The position numbers were made by a program, and so were the translations under genes. Source: Saccharolobus shibatae B12 (lineage in GTDB: Archaea > Thermoproteota > Thermoprotei_A > Sulfolobales > Sulfolobaceae). From it: 64,000 nt of DNA. The notes under the pieces were generated by a model. That model worked only from the letters and a program-made list of their open reading frames with translations, made no database searches and had not been told where the DNA came from. Location: contig NZ_CP077717.1 of NCBI RefSeq assembly GCF_019175345.1, forward strand, positions 62,001 through 126,000, given 5' to 3'. Shown here in pieces: positions 46,982 to 56,008 of the stretch (position 1 is its first letter; every line of letters starts with the position of its first letter).

Positions 46982-47644
46982 GTGAGGCTACGTCTAGGAT
47001 ACGTGAGTGAAAAAGAGTTAGAGGTTATAGAACCCCTATTAAGCAATGAAATCAATAGAAATGTTGAATTAGAGCCTATACGTGTTAAGGAAGACGAATT
47101 GAAGTTCAAACTTAAAGAATTAGACATAGCTTTTATACCCTTACCTTTAACACTTTTTTACGAAAACATAAGATTTATAAGTAATGGTGCATTTGTGACT
47201 ACTAAAATTGGATTAAAGGTTATAAATAATAGATTTGCTAGATTATGTATTAGTAGTTCCAATTCAACGGAGTATTATTTGTTTAAAATACTTACAAATT
47301 ATAAAAACCCAATAGAGGTAGTCAGAAGTGAATCATGTACCGATACTGACGTACTAATAAGTTATGAGGATTACGATATTTCTTTAGATGAACTCTGGAG
47401 AAAGAATTGCGGCGATCTTCCTATAGTTATAAGCTTAATTGGTTCTTTACGTCTAGATGAACAAACTCTATCTAAAGTTAAAGTAATTATCAGAGAAGCC
47501 GCATCTTTACAAGAGTCAAGGAAGAAAGTCTCACAGTATAGTAAAGAATTAGGTCTTAAAGGGAGGCAAGCAGTGGAGTGTTTCTTCCAACTCTGTTTAA
47601 AAAAGGGCTTATGTAGGAGTACGATTTCTCCTCAGATTCTATGA
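46982..47644 (+). CDS. Protein with possible MqnA-like periplasmic-binding fold
   Basis: 220 residues. LRLGYVSEKELEVIEPLL at the start and KELDIAFIPLPLTLFYENIRFISNGAFVT in the middle recall MqnA/MqnD-type or other small-molecule binding proteins with a type II periplasmic-binding fold lacking a signal peptide. The C-terminus is helical with cysteines. GTG at 46982 is the start. Its neighbours (UbiA, quinone-linked flavoprotein) make a quinone connection attractive, but the assignment is weak. It overlaps the small membrane gene tail to tail by 13 bases. Confidence 0.5.
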   Translation: MRLRLGYVSEKELEVIEPLLSNEINRNVELEPIRVKEDELKFKLKELDIAFIPLPLTLFYENIRFISNGAFVTTKIGLKVINNRFARLCISSSNSTEYYLFKILTNYKNPIEVVRSESCTDTDVLISYEDYDISLDELWRKNCGDLPIVISLIGSLRLDEQTLSKVKVIIREAASLQESRKKVSQYSKELGLKGRQAVECFFQLCLKKGLCRSTISPQIL

Positions 47645-47802
47645 AGGTTTTTAGTTTTTCTAGTTAATATAAACATTGCCGCTGCTATGAAAATTGAGTT
47701 AATAGTTAATGCGTATTGAAGTGCCTCATTATTAATTTTAGTTGACAAAACCGAAATTGTTAATAAGACGAATGTTACATAGATGAGTAATGTAACTTTC
47801 AT
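47632..47802 (-). CDS. Small two-helix membrane protein
   Basis: 56 residues, found by reading the minus strand of a gap otherwise without a gene. An N-terminal helix (VTLLIYVTFVLLTISVL), a short polar loop (STKINNEALQ) and a second helix (ALTINSIFIAAAMFIL) are followed by a basic tail TRKTKNLHR. This is a helical-hairpin layout with a positive-inside end. ATG at 47802. There is no clear Shine-Dalgarno, and an AT-rich stretch lies upstream. The clean hydrophobic pattern makes a real gene likely. Function unknown. Confidence 0.5.
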   Translation of the reverse strand: MKVTLLIYVTFVLLTISVLSTKINNEALQYALTINSIFIAAAMFILTRKTKNLHRI

Positions 47803-47914
47803 ATTTAGTTATTCGTGTAATCCAATATAGAGTAATCTTATGTAGGCCCTAATATTACCTTATGCCTAGATGACGATAAGAATATTAAACGTCAAAATTT
47901 GAAGTACACTTAAG

Positions 47915-49021
47915 TTGAAGGATATAGTAAAGTTTTTGGCTACTGTGCTATATTACGTGGAAAAGAAGAATTATCCCTTGGCGGTAGCGTTTAAACGAGC
48001 GTATCTGCACAACAAACCAAGGAAGATAGAGTCTAACCTCTTATACGAATATAGTAAAAGGATGCTATTATCTTATTACGCATTACCTCAAAGCAAAAGG
48101 TCATTTAAGGTAAGATATTGGCTTGAAAATAAGGAAAGTATTGAGATTAAGTTTCCTAACTGGATGGAAGAAAAACTATCCACATTATTAGACATTAATG
48201 CTCTAAAGAGAAAGCTATCAGAAAGATGGATGTGGGCTCGTGTAAATACCCTCAAGACTGATATCGATAAAATTTATAGGGAATTAGAGAGTCAAAATAT
48301 AGAATTTGAAGTAGATACGAATTTTTATTATATGATAAAGATCAAGAAGTCACCAGTAAGATTATCTTCTTTGAGCATAGTAAAAGACTGTAAATTAGTA
48401 ATTCATGATAAAGCTAGTTCCTTAGCGGTAGAAGCACTTAAGCCAGAGATAGGTGAAAAACTCGTCGATCTGTCTTCAGCTCCCGGGATTAAGGCTTCTT
48501 TATACATGATGCTAACAGAAAATAGGGCAGAAACTTTCCTAGCCGATGTCTATTTTAAGAGGTTATCGAGGGAATATAATTTGTTAAAAAGGTGTGGAGT
48601 AGATTTACGTAAGATTCATATAATACATCAAGATTCCACAAAAAATAGTGTGATAAAATCAGATAAGATATTATTAGATGCTCCATGTTCCTCCTCCGGA
48701 ATGATAAATAATGACCCTTCTATTTTATTGAAATTAAGTGATAATGAAAAAATAAAAAAGTTCGCTAAATTGCAGAAATCTTTACTAAAGGAGTCCTTAA
48801 AGATTAGGGCCAATAAACTCATTTATGCAGTATGTTCATTATTTCCAGAAGAGGGTGAAAGGGTAATAGAAGAATATTATGATATAGCTGAAATGCCATT
48901 TTCTAATTATCAATCTGGTTATTCTTCATACAAGGTAGGAAAGAGATCCAATAGGACTTTCCCTCATATCGATTCTACTGAAGGGTTCTTTATATCAGTC
49001 TTGAATTTAACTAAATTATAA
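47915..49021 (+). CDS. RNA m5C methyltransferase, NSUN/RsmB family
   Basis: 368 residues. VDLSSAPGIKASLYMM near residue 190 is the SAM-binding motif I, LLDAPCSSSGM near 250 holds motif IV with one conserved Cys, and LIYAVCSLFPEEGERV near 305 holds motif VI with the catalytic Cys. An N-terminal PUA-like/ferredoxin-type region precedes the Rossmann domain. It methylates C5 of cytosine in tRNA or rRNA; which site is unknown. TTG at 47915 appears to be the start. It lies just upstream of the ups operon, apparently as an independent gene. Confidence 0.85.
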   Translation: MKDIVKFLATVLYYVEKKNYPLAVAFKRAYLHNKPRKIESNLLYEYSKRMLLSYYALPQSKRSFKVRYWLENKESIEIKFPNWMEEKLSTLLDINALKRKLSERWMWARVNTLKTDIDKIYRELESQNIEFEVDTNFYYMIKIKKSPVRLSSLSIVKDCKLVIHDKASSLAVEALKPEIGEKLVDLSSAPGIKASLYMMLTENRAETFLADVYFKRLSREYNLLKRCGVDLRKIHIIHQDSTKNSVIKSDKILLDAPCSSSGMINNDPSILLKLSDNEKIKKFAKLQKSLLKESLKIRANKLIYAVCSLFPEEGERVIEEYYDIAEMPFSNYQSGYSSYKVGKRSNRTFPHIDSTEGFFISVLNLTKL

Positions 49022-49069
49022 ATTCACATTGCACTCCGTCTTTTTATAAAGGATTAATAAAAAGGATAT

Positions 49070-51142
49070 ATGGCGATTCCTGATTTTATACTTTACCAGA
49101 AATTAGATTTAAATTTTGTCACTAAATTCAATTGCTGGCTTAAGTTGAAGGATGAAGATTCAGTCCAGTTAGTATGTAACGTTTTGCGTCAACCCTCAGT
49201 TGATATTAATGAATTTGGGATAAGAATGAGTGATAATAAGTGGATTTTCAGAAAGGGCAATTTTGTTGTTATGATTGAGGACGATAAGGAAACGATAATT
49301 AGGAAAGATGAAAATGAATATGTAGTAGATTATATTATGTATAACAATAATGAAATTTATCCAATTTATCTAAAAGGAAGAAAATATATTTTGAATGGAG
49401 AGGAGTATGAGAAGTATCTGTCTTATTTAGATAAAAAAATTTTGATAGGAAAACGTAAGCTAACCATAATATTAGGAAATAAACGCTTGGACGTTGATCG
49501 TGGAGACAGAGTGTACGTTTCAAAGCACTCTATTTCTATAATATATGATAGTGGTACTAAAGTTATTAATAATGAAGGTATTGCGTCATATTTTAATTTT
49601 AAGGGAGATTATCTAGGTTTTATTCAATCCTATGGTAATATATATAGATCAAGTGAGGGAATAATAGTCTCTTCTAAAAAGGGAAATATTGGAATATGTA
49701 TTGATGATGCATACTTAATAGGAGAGTTTTCTGGAGGATTACTAATTCTATGTGGTGAAAGCTTAAAGCAGTACTATAATACTGGTTGGAGGGAGATCGA
49801 GAGAAATATAGATTCGGAGTTCCTTGTTAACTCAAATAGAAACTTGTTTGGAATTCTAAAAAACGGAAAACTTTACATTTTTGACAATAATTTTAACAAG
49901 TTATCTATTTTTGATAATGTGACTTCATTCAATTTTAACTCTAAAAGGATTTATCTGGTTTCTAATGACAGAACTGTTGGAATAGCTACATTGGAAGACA
50001 ACTATAAGCCGATCAAAGTTATAAATAGAAACAATAGTATTCAGAATCCAATTATTCTGCAAGTTGACGAAAATTATTCCCACAGTTTTAATATAAAAAA
50101 CGGCAGGGTGCTAGATATTAAGGTTGTTGAAGATAAAAAGAAAATCGTGCTAATAGAGCCTTTTGAATATAGTAAAGATTCCCTCGAAATCTCTGCTGGA
50201 AATACATTCTTCTCTTTTACGTACACTATTCCTTATACTTCTCAACTCCCAAAAATTGAATTCTCAAATGCAAAGATATTTGCAGCAGATGAAGGTGGAG
50301 CGTTAATTGGTAATCCAGACAAGAACGCGTTATTAATGTTTAATATAAAGTATTCCATCCCAACTAGATCTCAAATAACATTTACAATAGAAGCTCTAAG
50401 TCAAATATATAAGTTTACTACTATGGAAAATTATGGTAAGAAATCACTTAAAATACCACTAACCATTAATAATTTAAAGCTTTCAGATGTTCAAGTCAAT
50501 GTTTACGCTCATGTAGATGATCGATTAGTTGCGTCATTAGAATTTTTAGCACCTATGGAAATAGTTAGAAAGGAAGCTAATTTAAATAGAAATAAAATCA
50601 TAATTATAAATAATAGTGTTGAGAAAGAAGTTGCTATAGTAAAAAACGAGATTTTCGAATGGAAGGAGTTATTTGAATATCCTTTAGAATACAAAGGAAT
50701 ACTATTTGGAAAAGTAGGTGAAAAAATAGAAGTTGACGGTGAAATGATAATTGTAAGAGATGGATATGATTTGGTCAAGATTGTCAAAGATAACGGGAAT
50801 TATATCAGAGAATACTTATTAATTGGCATTAAAAACCCCATTAAGTCAATCAATGCTGAGTTAAAAGGTGATCAACTGATAATAAAATTAGATATGGAAC
50901 CTAATATTCCTTTCGAAATATTTTATGGGCCTTATTCATTTAGGGGCATATCTAAAGAAGTAAATCACATTATTTTCCAGATAGAGCCTATATATAATTC
51001 AATAAAAATTAGAGCCTATACGCACGGTTTTACGTGGGAATCACAATATGATTTAGTTAATATTATAAAGTTATCAATCTCTATGGCTTTAAGTGAAGCA
51101 GTGGCTATAAAGGAAGTTTTAAGTAATTTCGGTATTGTGTGA
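49070..51142 (+). CDS. upsX: UpsX, first gene of the UV-inducible pili operon
   Basis: 690 residues, soluble, strongly beta-rich, with no membrane segment or signal peptide. Many short strand-turn repeats (KLYIFDNNFNKLSIFDNV; RIYLVSNDRTVGIATL) suggest a beta-propeller in the N-terminal half and Ig-like sandwiches in the C-terminal half. No catalytic motif is seen. Identification rests on position, size and conserved order upsX-E-F-A-B, known from Sulfolobus. CTTTTTATAAAGG about 25 bases upstream of the ATG is a good TATA box. Its molecular function is not established. Confidence 0.87.
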   Translation: MAIPDFILYQKLDLNFVTKFNCWLKLKDEDSVQLVCNVLRQPSVDINEFGIRMSDNKWIFRKGNFVVMIEDDKETIIRKDENEYVVDYIMYNNNEIYPIYLKGRKYILNGEEYEKYLSYLDKKILIGKRKLTIILGNKRLDVDRGDRVYVSKHSISIIYDSGTKVINNEGIASYFNFKGDYLGFIQSYGNIYRSSEGIIVSSKKGNIGICIDDAYLIGEFSGGLLILCGESLKQYYNTGWREIERNIDSEFLVNSNRNLFGILKNGKLYIFDNNFNKLSIFDNVTSFNFNSKRIYLVSNDRTVGIATLEDNYKPIKVINRNNSIQNPIILQVDENYSHSFNIKNGRVLDIKVVEDKKKIVLIEPFEYSKDSLEISAGNTFFSFTYTIPYTSQLPKIEFSNAKIFAADEGGALIGNPDKNALLMFNIKYSIPTRSQITFTIEALSQIYKFTTMENYGKKSLKIPLTINNLKLSDVQVNVYAHVDDRLVASLEFLAPMEIVRKEANLNRNKIIIINNSVEKEVAIVKNEIFEWKELFEYPLEYKGILFGKVGEKIEVDGEMIIVRDGYDLVKIVKDNGNYIREYLLIGIKNPIKSINAELKGDQLIIKLDMEPNIPFEIFYGPYSFRGISKEVNHIIFQIEPIYNSIKIRAYTHGFTWESQYDLVNIIKLSISMALSEAVAIKEVLSNFGIV

Positions 51143-51169
51143 GTATATTTTTTCTGAATACTCAATATT

Positions 51170-52591
51170 ATGAATATTCTTCAAGAGTATTCTGTTCTAA
51201 ATGCTAAAGTCATTATATATGAGGATAATGGAATTGGCTATTATAAAGTAAGCGAACCTAGCCTAGATCAGAAGGAAATTGAACTACTTAATTCTATATT
51301 AGAGTATATCTATTCGACTCCTAGTATATCTAATATAGAAGAGACAGTAGTCAAGATACTTAAGAGTAAAGGTATTACTGATCAAGGTATTATAGAAAAA
51401 CTGATCTATTACTTGAGAAAAAGGCTAGGTTATGATGAGCTAACTGTTCCCTTAGCGGATCCTTATGTTGAAGAAGTAGAATGCAAAGGATTCTCATACC
51501 CTGTAACTGTAGTTCATAGAATTGTTACGAGATTCCCAAGATTGTATACTAATATAGTCTTTGAGCAAGAGGATCACGTTCTAAAGGTTATTGAAAAGCT
51601 TGCAAACAAGGCGGATAAACCAGTCAGTATTGCCAAGCCATACCTTGAATTTTCCCTACCTGAGGGCCATAGAGTTGCTGCCACGGTATCTCGTGAGGTT
51701 TCATTACCTGGTTCTACATTTGATATAAGGAAATTTCCTTTAAAGCCAATAAGTCCTATATTATTGATTAAAAACGAATCGATAAGTTCGCTAATGTTAG
51801 CTTATATTTGGTTTTTATTGGATTACAAACCTTTCTTTTTAGTCATAGGTTCTACCGGATCTGGAAAGACTACCTTACTTAACTCGATACTCAGTATGGT
51901 TAACCCTTTCTTTAAGGTAATTACGATTGAGGATACTCCAGAAATAAACATAGTTCATGATAACTGGATAAGGTTTTTTGCTAGACAATCAATCTCTTCC
52001 CAATTTGAAGTATCGTTGATGGATTTAGCCAGACTATCATTAAGATATAGGCCGGATTACTTAGTTATAGGTGAGATTCGAGGCAAGGAGATAGAGGCAT
52101 TGGTTCATGCCTCAGCTTCTGGGCATGGTTCGTTAGCCACATTTCATGCAGGCAATCCACATGAGGCTCTAACTAGATTAATTAGCCTTTTAAATAAGGA
52201 TGTTGCTAAATTGTTTTTACAAAATCTATGGGGGATTATAGTTTTAGGAACATTAAGAGATCGTAATGGGAATATAAGGCGCATTATAAGGTTGATTTAT
52301 GAAATAGTTTACGTTAAAGGTAAACTAAGATTCAAACCAGTGTTAAAATGGTCTTTCTCCTCTAACACATTTTTACCTAACAATGTTAATGATTTAGTTA
52401 AAAAGTCCTATAGGATCAATTATATATCAAAGACATATGAAATACCAATTTCAGAAATAGCAGAGGAGATTAATAATAGAGTTAAAATCCTTGATAAGTT
52501 AGTAAATAATGAGGTTCTAGATCTGGAAGATTTCAGTAGTTATCTAAAGAAAATAACCCAAGGTGGTCAAGTTGAGACAAAGGCTATTTGA
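51170..52591 (+). CDS. upsE: UpsE, secretion ATPase of the UV-inducible pili
   Basis: 473 residues of the GspE/VirB11 (archaeal type IV pilus) ATPase family. Walker A GSTGSGKTTLLNS is near residue 225. The Asp box is ITIEDTPEIN, Walker B is YLVIGEIRGKEIEALVHAS, and the His box is GHGSLATFHAG. An N-terminal helical domain (about 1-110) precedes it. It should power assembly of the Ups pili that aggregate cells after UV damage. It starts 27 bases after upsX and overlaps upsF. Confidence 0.95.
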   Translation: MNILQEYSVLNAKVIIYEDNGIGYYKVSEPSLDQKEIELLNSILEYIYSTPSISNIEETVVKILKSKGITDQGIIEKLIYYLRKRLGYDELTVPLADPYVEEVECKGFSYPVTVVHRIVTRFPRLYTNIVFEQEDHVLKVIEKLANKADKPVSIAKPYLEFSLPEGHRVAATVSREVSLPGSTFDIRKFPLKPISPILLIKNESISSLMLAYIWFLLDYKPFFLVIGSTGSGKTTLLNSILSMVNPFFKVITIEDTPEINIVHDNWIRFFARQSISSQFEVSLMDLARLSLRYRPDYLVIGEIRGKEIEALVHASASGHGSLATFHAGNPHEALTRLISLLNKDVAKLFLQNLWGIIVLGTLRDRNGNIRRIIRLIYEIVYVKGKLRFKPVLKWSFSSNTFLPNNVNDLVKKSYRINYISKTYEIPISEIAEEINNRVKILDKLVNNEVLDLEDFSSYLKKITQGGQVETKAI

Positions 52592-54083
52592 AAAAATTAA
52601 TTTATTTAACTTGATGGCTACGAGAATAAATGATAATATTAAATATTATGGTGATGACATAGAAAGGCTCCGTAAAGAGTATACTAGGATATCGTTTTTA
52701 ATACCTATTATCTTCATTATCTCTGTTATCTTTTATTTAAAATTTAGCAAATATTTTTTACTATTGGATATAATGAATTTTTTCATTTATTTCTATCCGT
52801 TATTGATTACTCAAATTAGAAAGGATGAACAAAGAAAGATTATAGAAAACGAGATACCCGTTTTCTTACTATTTGCATATGTTAATAGTCTTTTAGGTAA
52901 AAATTTATATAAAACTTTTGAGGAGATAAGGAATTCTAAGGTATTTAAAGGTTTAAGAAGAGAGGCTATGCTACTGGTTAAAGAGGTGGAAGTTTTAGGA
53001 AAATCTTCTTTCTCGGCAATGGAAAGTAGAGCAAAAGTTCATAGGGGGGACTTTCTAGGCAAGATTTATACAACTTATACAAGTGGCGAGTCAATAGGAA
53101 TTTCCATGCCCGAAAGAATAAAGGACCTTTTAAATGAAACAATTGATAATTTAAATTTGAATTTTGGAAGTTATGTTGAAAAAGTAAATGAATTAGTTGA
53201 GATTCTATTTATGCTGTTTTTAGTCACTCCAATGATTTTACTGGCTTTTCAGTATATTTCGTCAACAATAAATATGTTCGAGCTTATATTTCCTCTTTTA
53301 CTCTTTCCTATTATTTTCTTTTATGTTTCACTAATACAGCCAAATATAGGATATGATATAAAAATTAATATAAATGAGATTAAAAAATCATTATATATAC
53401 TACCTATTCCTTTTATATTTACATTCCTCTTCCATCTTAATTTAGAATACGAGATACTACTATTTTATTCAATATTTATAGTGTTCTCCTTTATTGTCTA
53501 TCGTAAGATATCGGTCGCTGATGCAGTTCTGAACAATTTGCCATATATATTATCAGATATTGCAGATTATTTGAGAATAGGTTATAGTATAAAAAGTGCA
53601 ATACTGAAACTTAATGTAGATAGTACGGAATTTAAGAAGTTTTTGGGGGAAATTGTTACAAAGATTAAGAAAAATGAAGCAATGTCTAATGTAAAAACAA
53701 ATATCTGGATTGTAAATGCTATTTTAGAACTTATAGAAAATATTGACAAAAAAGGTTTCGCTGACACTTACACTTTCAAAGATTTGTCCTTGGTTCTTAA
53801 CAATTATATTTCGTTGCGAAAGAAAGTATTGCAGAATCTTCGTATGTTCAATATTCTAGCCATCATAACTCCGATTATATTCTATTTTGCACTAGGGGTA
53901 ATGACTAAGATTAAGGCGGTGGGTAACTTAGATTTGATTATTGTTCTATATTCGATAGCGCTTAGTATAGTGTATGCTAAAATATCTCGCTTTACTATTT
54001 TTAATTTTCCATTACTTGTTTTAGTTCTGGTAAACTTGATACTGATACTATTTTTCGGAAACGTTATCTTTAACTTAATCTAA
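52572..54083 (+). CDS. upsF: UpsF, membrane platform protein of the UV-inducible pili
   Basis: About 503 residues, TadC/FlaJ-like. Two halves each contain a soluble T2SSF-type helical bundle (LLAFAYVNSLLGKNLYKTFEEI-type region near 110; NLPYILSDIADYLRIGYSI near 330) and are flanked by pairs or triplets of transmembrane helices, about nine in all. It anchors the pilus base and interacts with UpsE. The open frame starts with GTG at 52563, but GGTG followed by TTG at 52572 suggests the latter. It overlaps the end of upsE. Confidence 0.93.
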   Translation: MRQRLFEKINLFNLMATRINDNIKYYGDDIERLRKEYTRISFLIPIIFIISVIFYLKFSKYFLLLDIMNFFIYFYPLLITQIRKDEQRKIIENEIPVFLLFAYVNSLLGKNLYKTFEEIRNSKVFKGLRREAMLLVKEVEVLGKSSFSAMESRAKVHRGDFLGKIYTTYTSGESIGISMPERIKDLLNETIDNLNLNFGSYVEKVNELVEILFMLFLVTPMILLAFQYISSTINMFELIFPLLLFPIIFFYVSLIQPNIGYDIKININEIKKSLYILPIPFIFTFLFHLNLEYEILLFYSIFIVFSFIVYRKISVADAVLNNLPYILSDIADYLRIGYSIKSAILKLNVDSTEFKKFLGEIVTKIKKNEAMSNVKTNIWIVNAILELIENIDKKGFADTYTFKDLSLVLNNYISLRKKVLQNLRMFNILAIITPIIFYFALGVMTKIKAVGNLDLIIVLYSIALSIVYAKISRFTIFNFPLLVLVLVNLILILFFGNVIFNLI

Positions 54084-54138
54084 AAGGTAAATTATTTTCG
54101 ATGTTCTCTGAGTAAGATAAATTTTGATATAGTGAGCG

Positions 54139-54588
54139 ATGAAAGGAGTGTATAAATTAAAAAAGAGAAAAGGTCTTTCATCAATTTTAGGTACAGTAAT
54201 AGTATTAGCCATAACTCTAGTGCTAGGTGGTCTACTTTATGCCTACTCAAACGGTTTATTTAGTTCATTAACACAAAATACAAGTCTCCAGACTCAATTA
54301 AGTATCTATGTCAATCCTAATATCGGACAAGCGTATCTACAATATTACATTTCAAATACAGGGAACACACAGATATATCTAAACAGTATTGTGATTCTAA
54401 ATGGGACTAAGAATATTGTAATATCACTTACTAACGACCTCTTACAACCTGGCGAATCAATTCAAAATATAACATCAATTAATGGTAAAATAACTGCTGG
54501 CCAATACTACACTGTTGAAATTGTTGGTAATTTACCTAATGGAAAACCGTATAGTGTTGTTCAGAACGTGCTAGCTTCAATAGCGTAA
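54139..54588 (+). CDS. upsA: UpsA, pilin subunit
   Basis: 149 residues. A basic class III signal peptide (KLKKRKG) is followed directly by the hydrophobic assembly helix LSSILGTVIVLAITLVLGGLLYAYS. Cleavage by PibD is expected after the Gly. The rest is a polar beta-rich domain with N-x-S/T sequons, typical of a glycosylated pilin. An ATTTTC hexamer lies about 40 bases upstream of the ATG, matching the ANTTTC element reported for UV-inducible ups promoters. Major or minor status relative to UpsB is not visible from sequence. Confidence 0.93.
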   Translation: MKGVYKLKKRKGLSSILGTVIVLAITLVLGGLLYAYSNGLFSSLTQNTSLQTQLSIYVNPNIGQAYLQYYISNTGNTQIYLNSIVILNGTKNIVISLTNDLLQPGESIQNITSINGKITAGQYYTVEIVGNLPNGKPYSVVQNVLASIA

Positions 54589-54602
54589 ATTAGGTGGTTT
54601 AT

Positions 54603-55007
54603 TTGAAAGCTATTTCATCTATTTTTTCGACATTGATCGTGGTTATGATTACGCTCTCATTAATTGTTCCATTATATTTATTTTTCGCACAAAGTTATAT
54701 AAATAGTTCTATCCAAGCAAATAGTGCATACAATAATTATCTAACCGATATTAATGTTAAAATAAGTGTGATATATTTAGGGAATTCAGCTAATACTACT
54801 TTTGTATATAATTATGGTAGTATTCCTATTATAATAGATAAAGTTATAGTCAATAACGTCTCGTACAACGTAAAATATGAAATATTAACTGGTAGCTTAG
54901 TTCCACTGAGCTCAATAATAAATAGCAACATACCTGTTAAGGAAAACTCTACAATAATTTTGCAGATTAATGGAAACTACTACTATTTTAACCTTGGATC
55001 AGATTAG
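54603..55007 (+). CDS. upsB: UpsB, pilin subunit
   Basis: About 134 residues. A very short class III leader (LKA) precedes the helix ISSIFSTLIVVMITLSLIVPLYLFF. The C-terminal domain is beta-rich with several sequons (NSSIQAN, NTTFVYN, NVSYN, NSTI). TTG at 54603, six bases after GGTG, is preferred over GTG at 54594, which would put the lysine leader deeper. It is 14 bases after upsA, so the two pilins are cotranscribed. The 3' end overlaps the convergent wHTH gene by 20 bases. Confidence 0.9.
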   Translation: MKAISSIFSTLIVVMITLSLIVPLYLFFAQSYINSSIQANSAYNNYLTDINVKISVIYLGNSANTTFVYNYGSIPIIIDKVIVNNVSYNVKYEILTGSLVPLSSIINSNIPVKENSTIILQINGNYYYFNLGSD

Positions 55008-55251
55008 GTTTTACGAATACATGTAATTCATATCCCTTTTTTAATCCCTCAAGTATTTCCTCTCCTTTTTTAGTAAGACGAAATGCCTTATGTGATCCCT
55101 TAGAGTATACTGGCTCTATTAAGTCCAATTCCTCTAAAATGTGGAACAGCGCTAAGACTTCATATCTAGGTAGTCCAGTTTTGATTACTGCATCCCCTGG
55201 ATTTACTGCGCCTTCCTTTATGGCATCAAGAACCATCTCTATTTCGTACAT
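54988..55251 (-). CDS. Winged-helix regulator next to the ups and DNA-repair genes
   Basis: 87 residues. Helices MVLDAIKEGAVNPGDAVIKTG, a recognition-like RYEVLALFHILEELDLI and a wing KGSHKAFRLTKKGEEIL form a PadR/MarR-like winged helix. It is small enough to be only the DNA-binding domain plus a short tail. It converges on upsB and is divergent from endonuclease III. A perfect inverted repeat lies in the divergent promoter. Local autoregulation and control of the repair genes is an inference from this layout. Confidence 0.75.
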   Translation of the reverse strand: MYEIEMVLDAIKEGAVNPGDAVIKTGLPRYEVLALFHILEELDLIEPVYSKGSHKAFRLTKKGEEILEGLKKGYELHVFVKPNLIQG

Positions 55252-55262
55252 CAAATAATAAG

Positions 55263-55289
55263 TTAGCTTAAGAATTCCTTATAAGCTAA
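55263..55289. promoter_or_regulatory. Inverted-repeat operator in the divergent wHTH/nth promoter
   Basis: TTAGCTTA at 55263-55270 and TAAGCTAA at 55282-55289 are perfect reverse complements with an 11-base spacer (one helical turn per 19-base centre-to-centre step). The right arm overlaps CTTATAAG, which lies about 25 bases before the GTG of nth and is its likely TATA box. The left arm lies about 12 bases from the wHTH start. A dimer bound here could control both directions. Confidence 0.55.
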
Positions 55290-55306
55290 ACTGCATATTC
55301 AAATTC

Positions 55307-56008
55307 GTGAAGTGTGCCCCCGAAATAGTTTATCATAAACTTTCCGCTATCTATACTATAAAAGAGGAGGATTACATTGCATATTATGTCTGGCTTAAGA
55401 CTAGAAATTGTTTTAAAGTACTTGTAGCCACTATCTTATCTCAAAATTCTACAGATAAATCAGCACTTAAAGCCTATTTAGAGCTAGAAAAGAAAGTTGG
55501 CGTTACTCCAGAAAAACTATCCGATGCGGATTTGAGTGATATAGAAAATGCGCTAAAAATATCTGGCCTTTACAAAACTAAGGCCAAAAGGCTAAAAATA
55601 ATTTCAAAAATAATTCTGGAGAAATATAATGGATTGATAGATAATCTGCTAAATAGTAGTAATGCCAGAGAGGAACTATTAAAATTCGAGGGAATAGGAG
55701 AGAAAACTGCAGATGTTGTATTATTAACTTGTAGGGGATACGAAGTTTTCCCGGTTGATACTCACATAACTAGAGTTAGTAAAAGGTTAGGGATAGTTCC
55801 TATGAACGCTAAATATAAATTGATATCATCTACTTTAAAAGAACTTTTCTCGGCTTATGATCTTCTTCGACTTCATCACTTGTTAATTGCACATGGAAGA
55901 CAAACTTGCAAGGCTAGAAAACCTTTATGTAATTCATGTATAATTAAAGAATGTTGTGAGTACTATTCGCATAGAGATGGAGAAGCCCAGAAATTTAATA
56001 CCTCATGA
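55307..56008 (+). CDS. nth: Endonuclease III (DNA glycosylase/AP lyase)
   Basis: 233 residues of the HhH-GPD superfamily. LVATILSQNSTDKSALKAY is at the N-terminus, LLKFEGIGEKTADVVLL near residue 128 has the HhH with catalytic Lys, and VFPVDTHITRVSKRLG near 150 has the catalytic Asp. The C-terminal C-x6-C-x2-C-x5-C cluster (CKARKPLCNSCIIKECC) binds [4Fe-4S]. It excises oxidised pyrimidines. In Sulfolobales, this gene next to the ups operon has been linked to the UV response. The start is GTG at 55307, probably leaderless. Confidence 0.95.
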   Translation: MKCAPEIVYHKLSAIYTIKEEDYIAYYVWLKTRNCFKVLVATILSQNSTDKSALKAYLELEKKVGVTPEKLSDADLSDIENALKISGLYKTKAKRLKIISKIILEKYNGLIDNLLNSSNAREELLKFEGIGEKTADVVLLTCRGYEVFPVDTHITRVSKRLGIVPMNAKYKLISSTLKELFSAYDLLRLHHLLIAHGRQTCKARKPLCNSCIIKECCEYYSHRDGEAQKFNTS

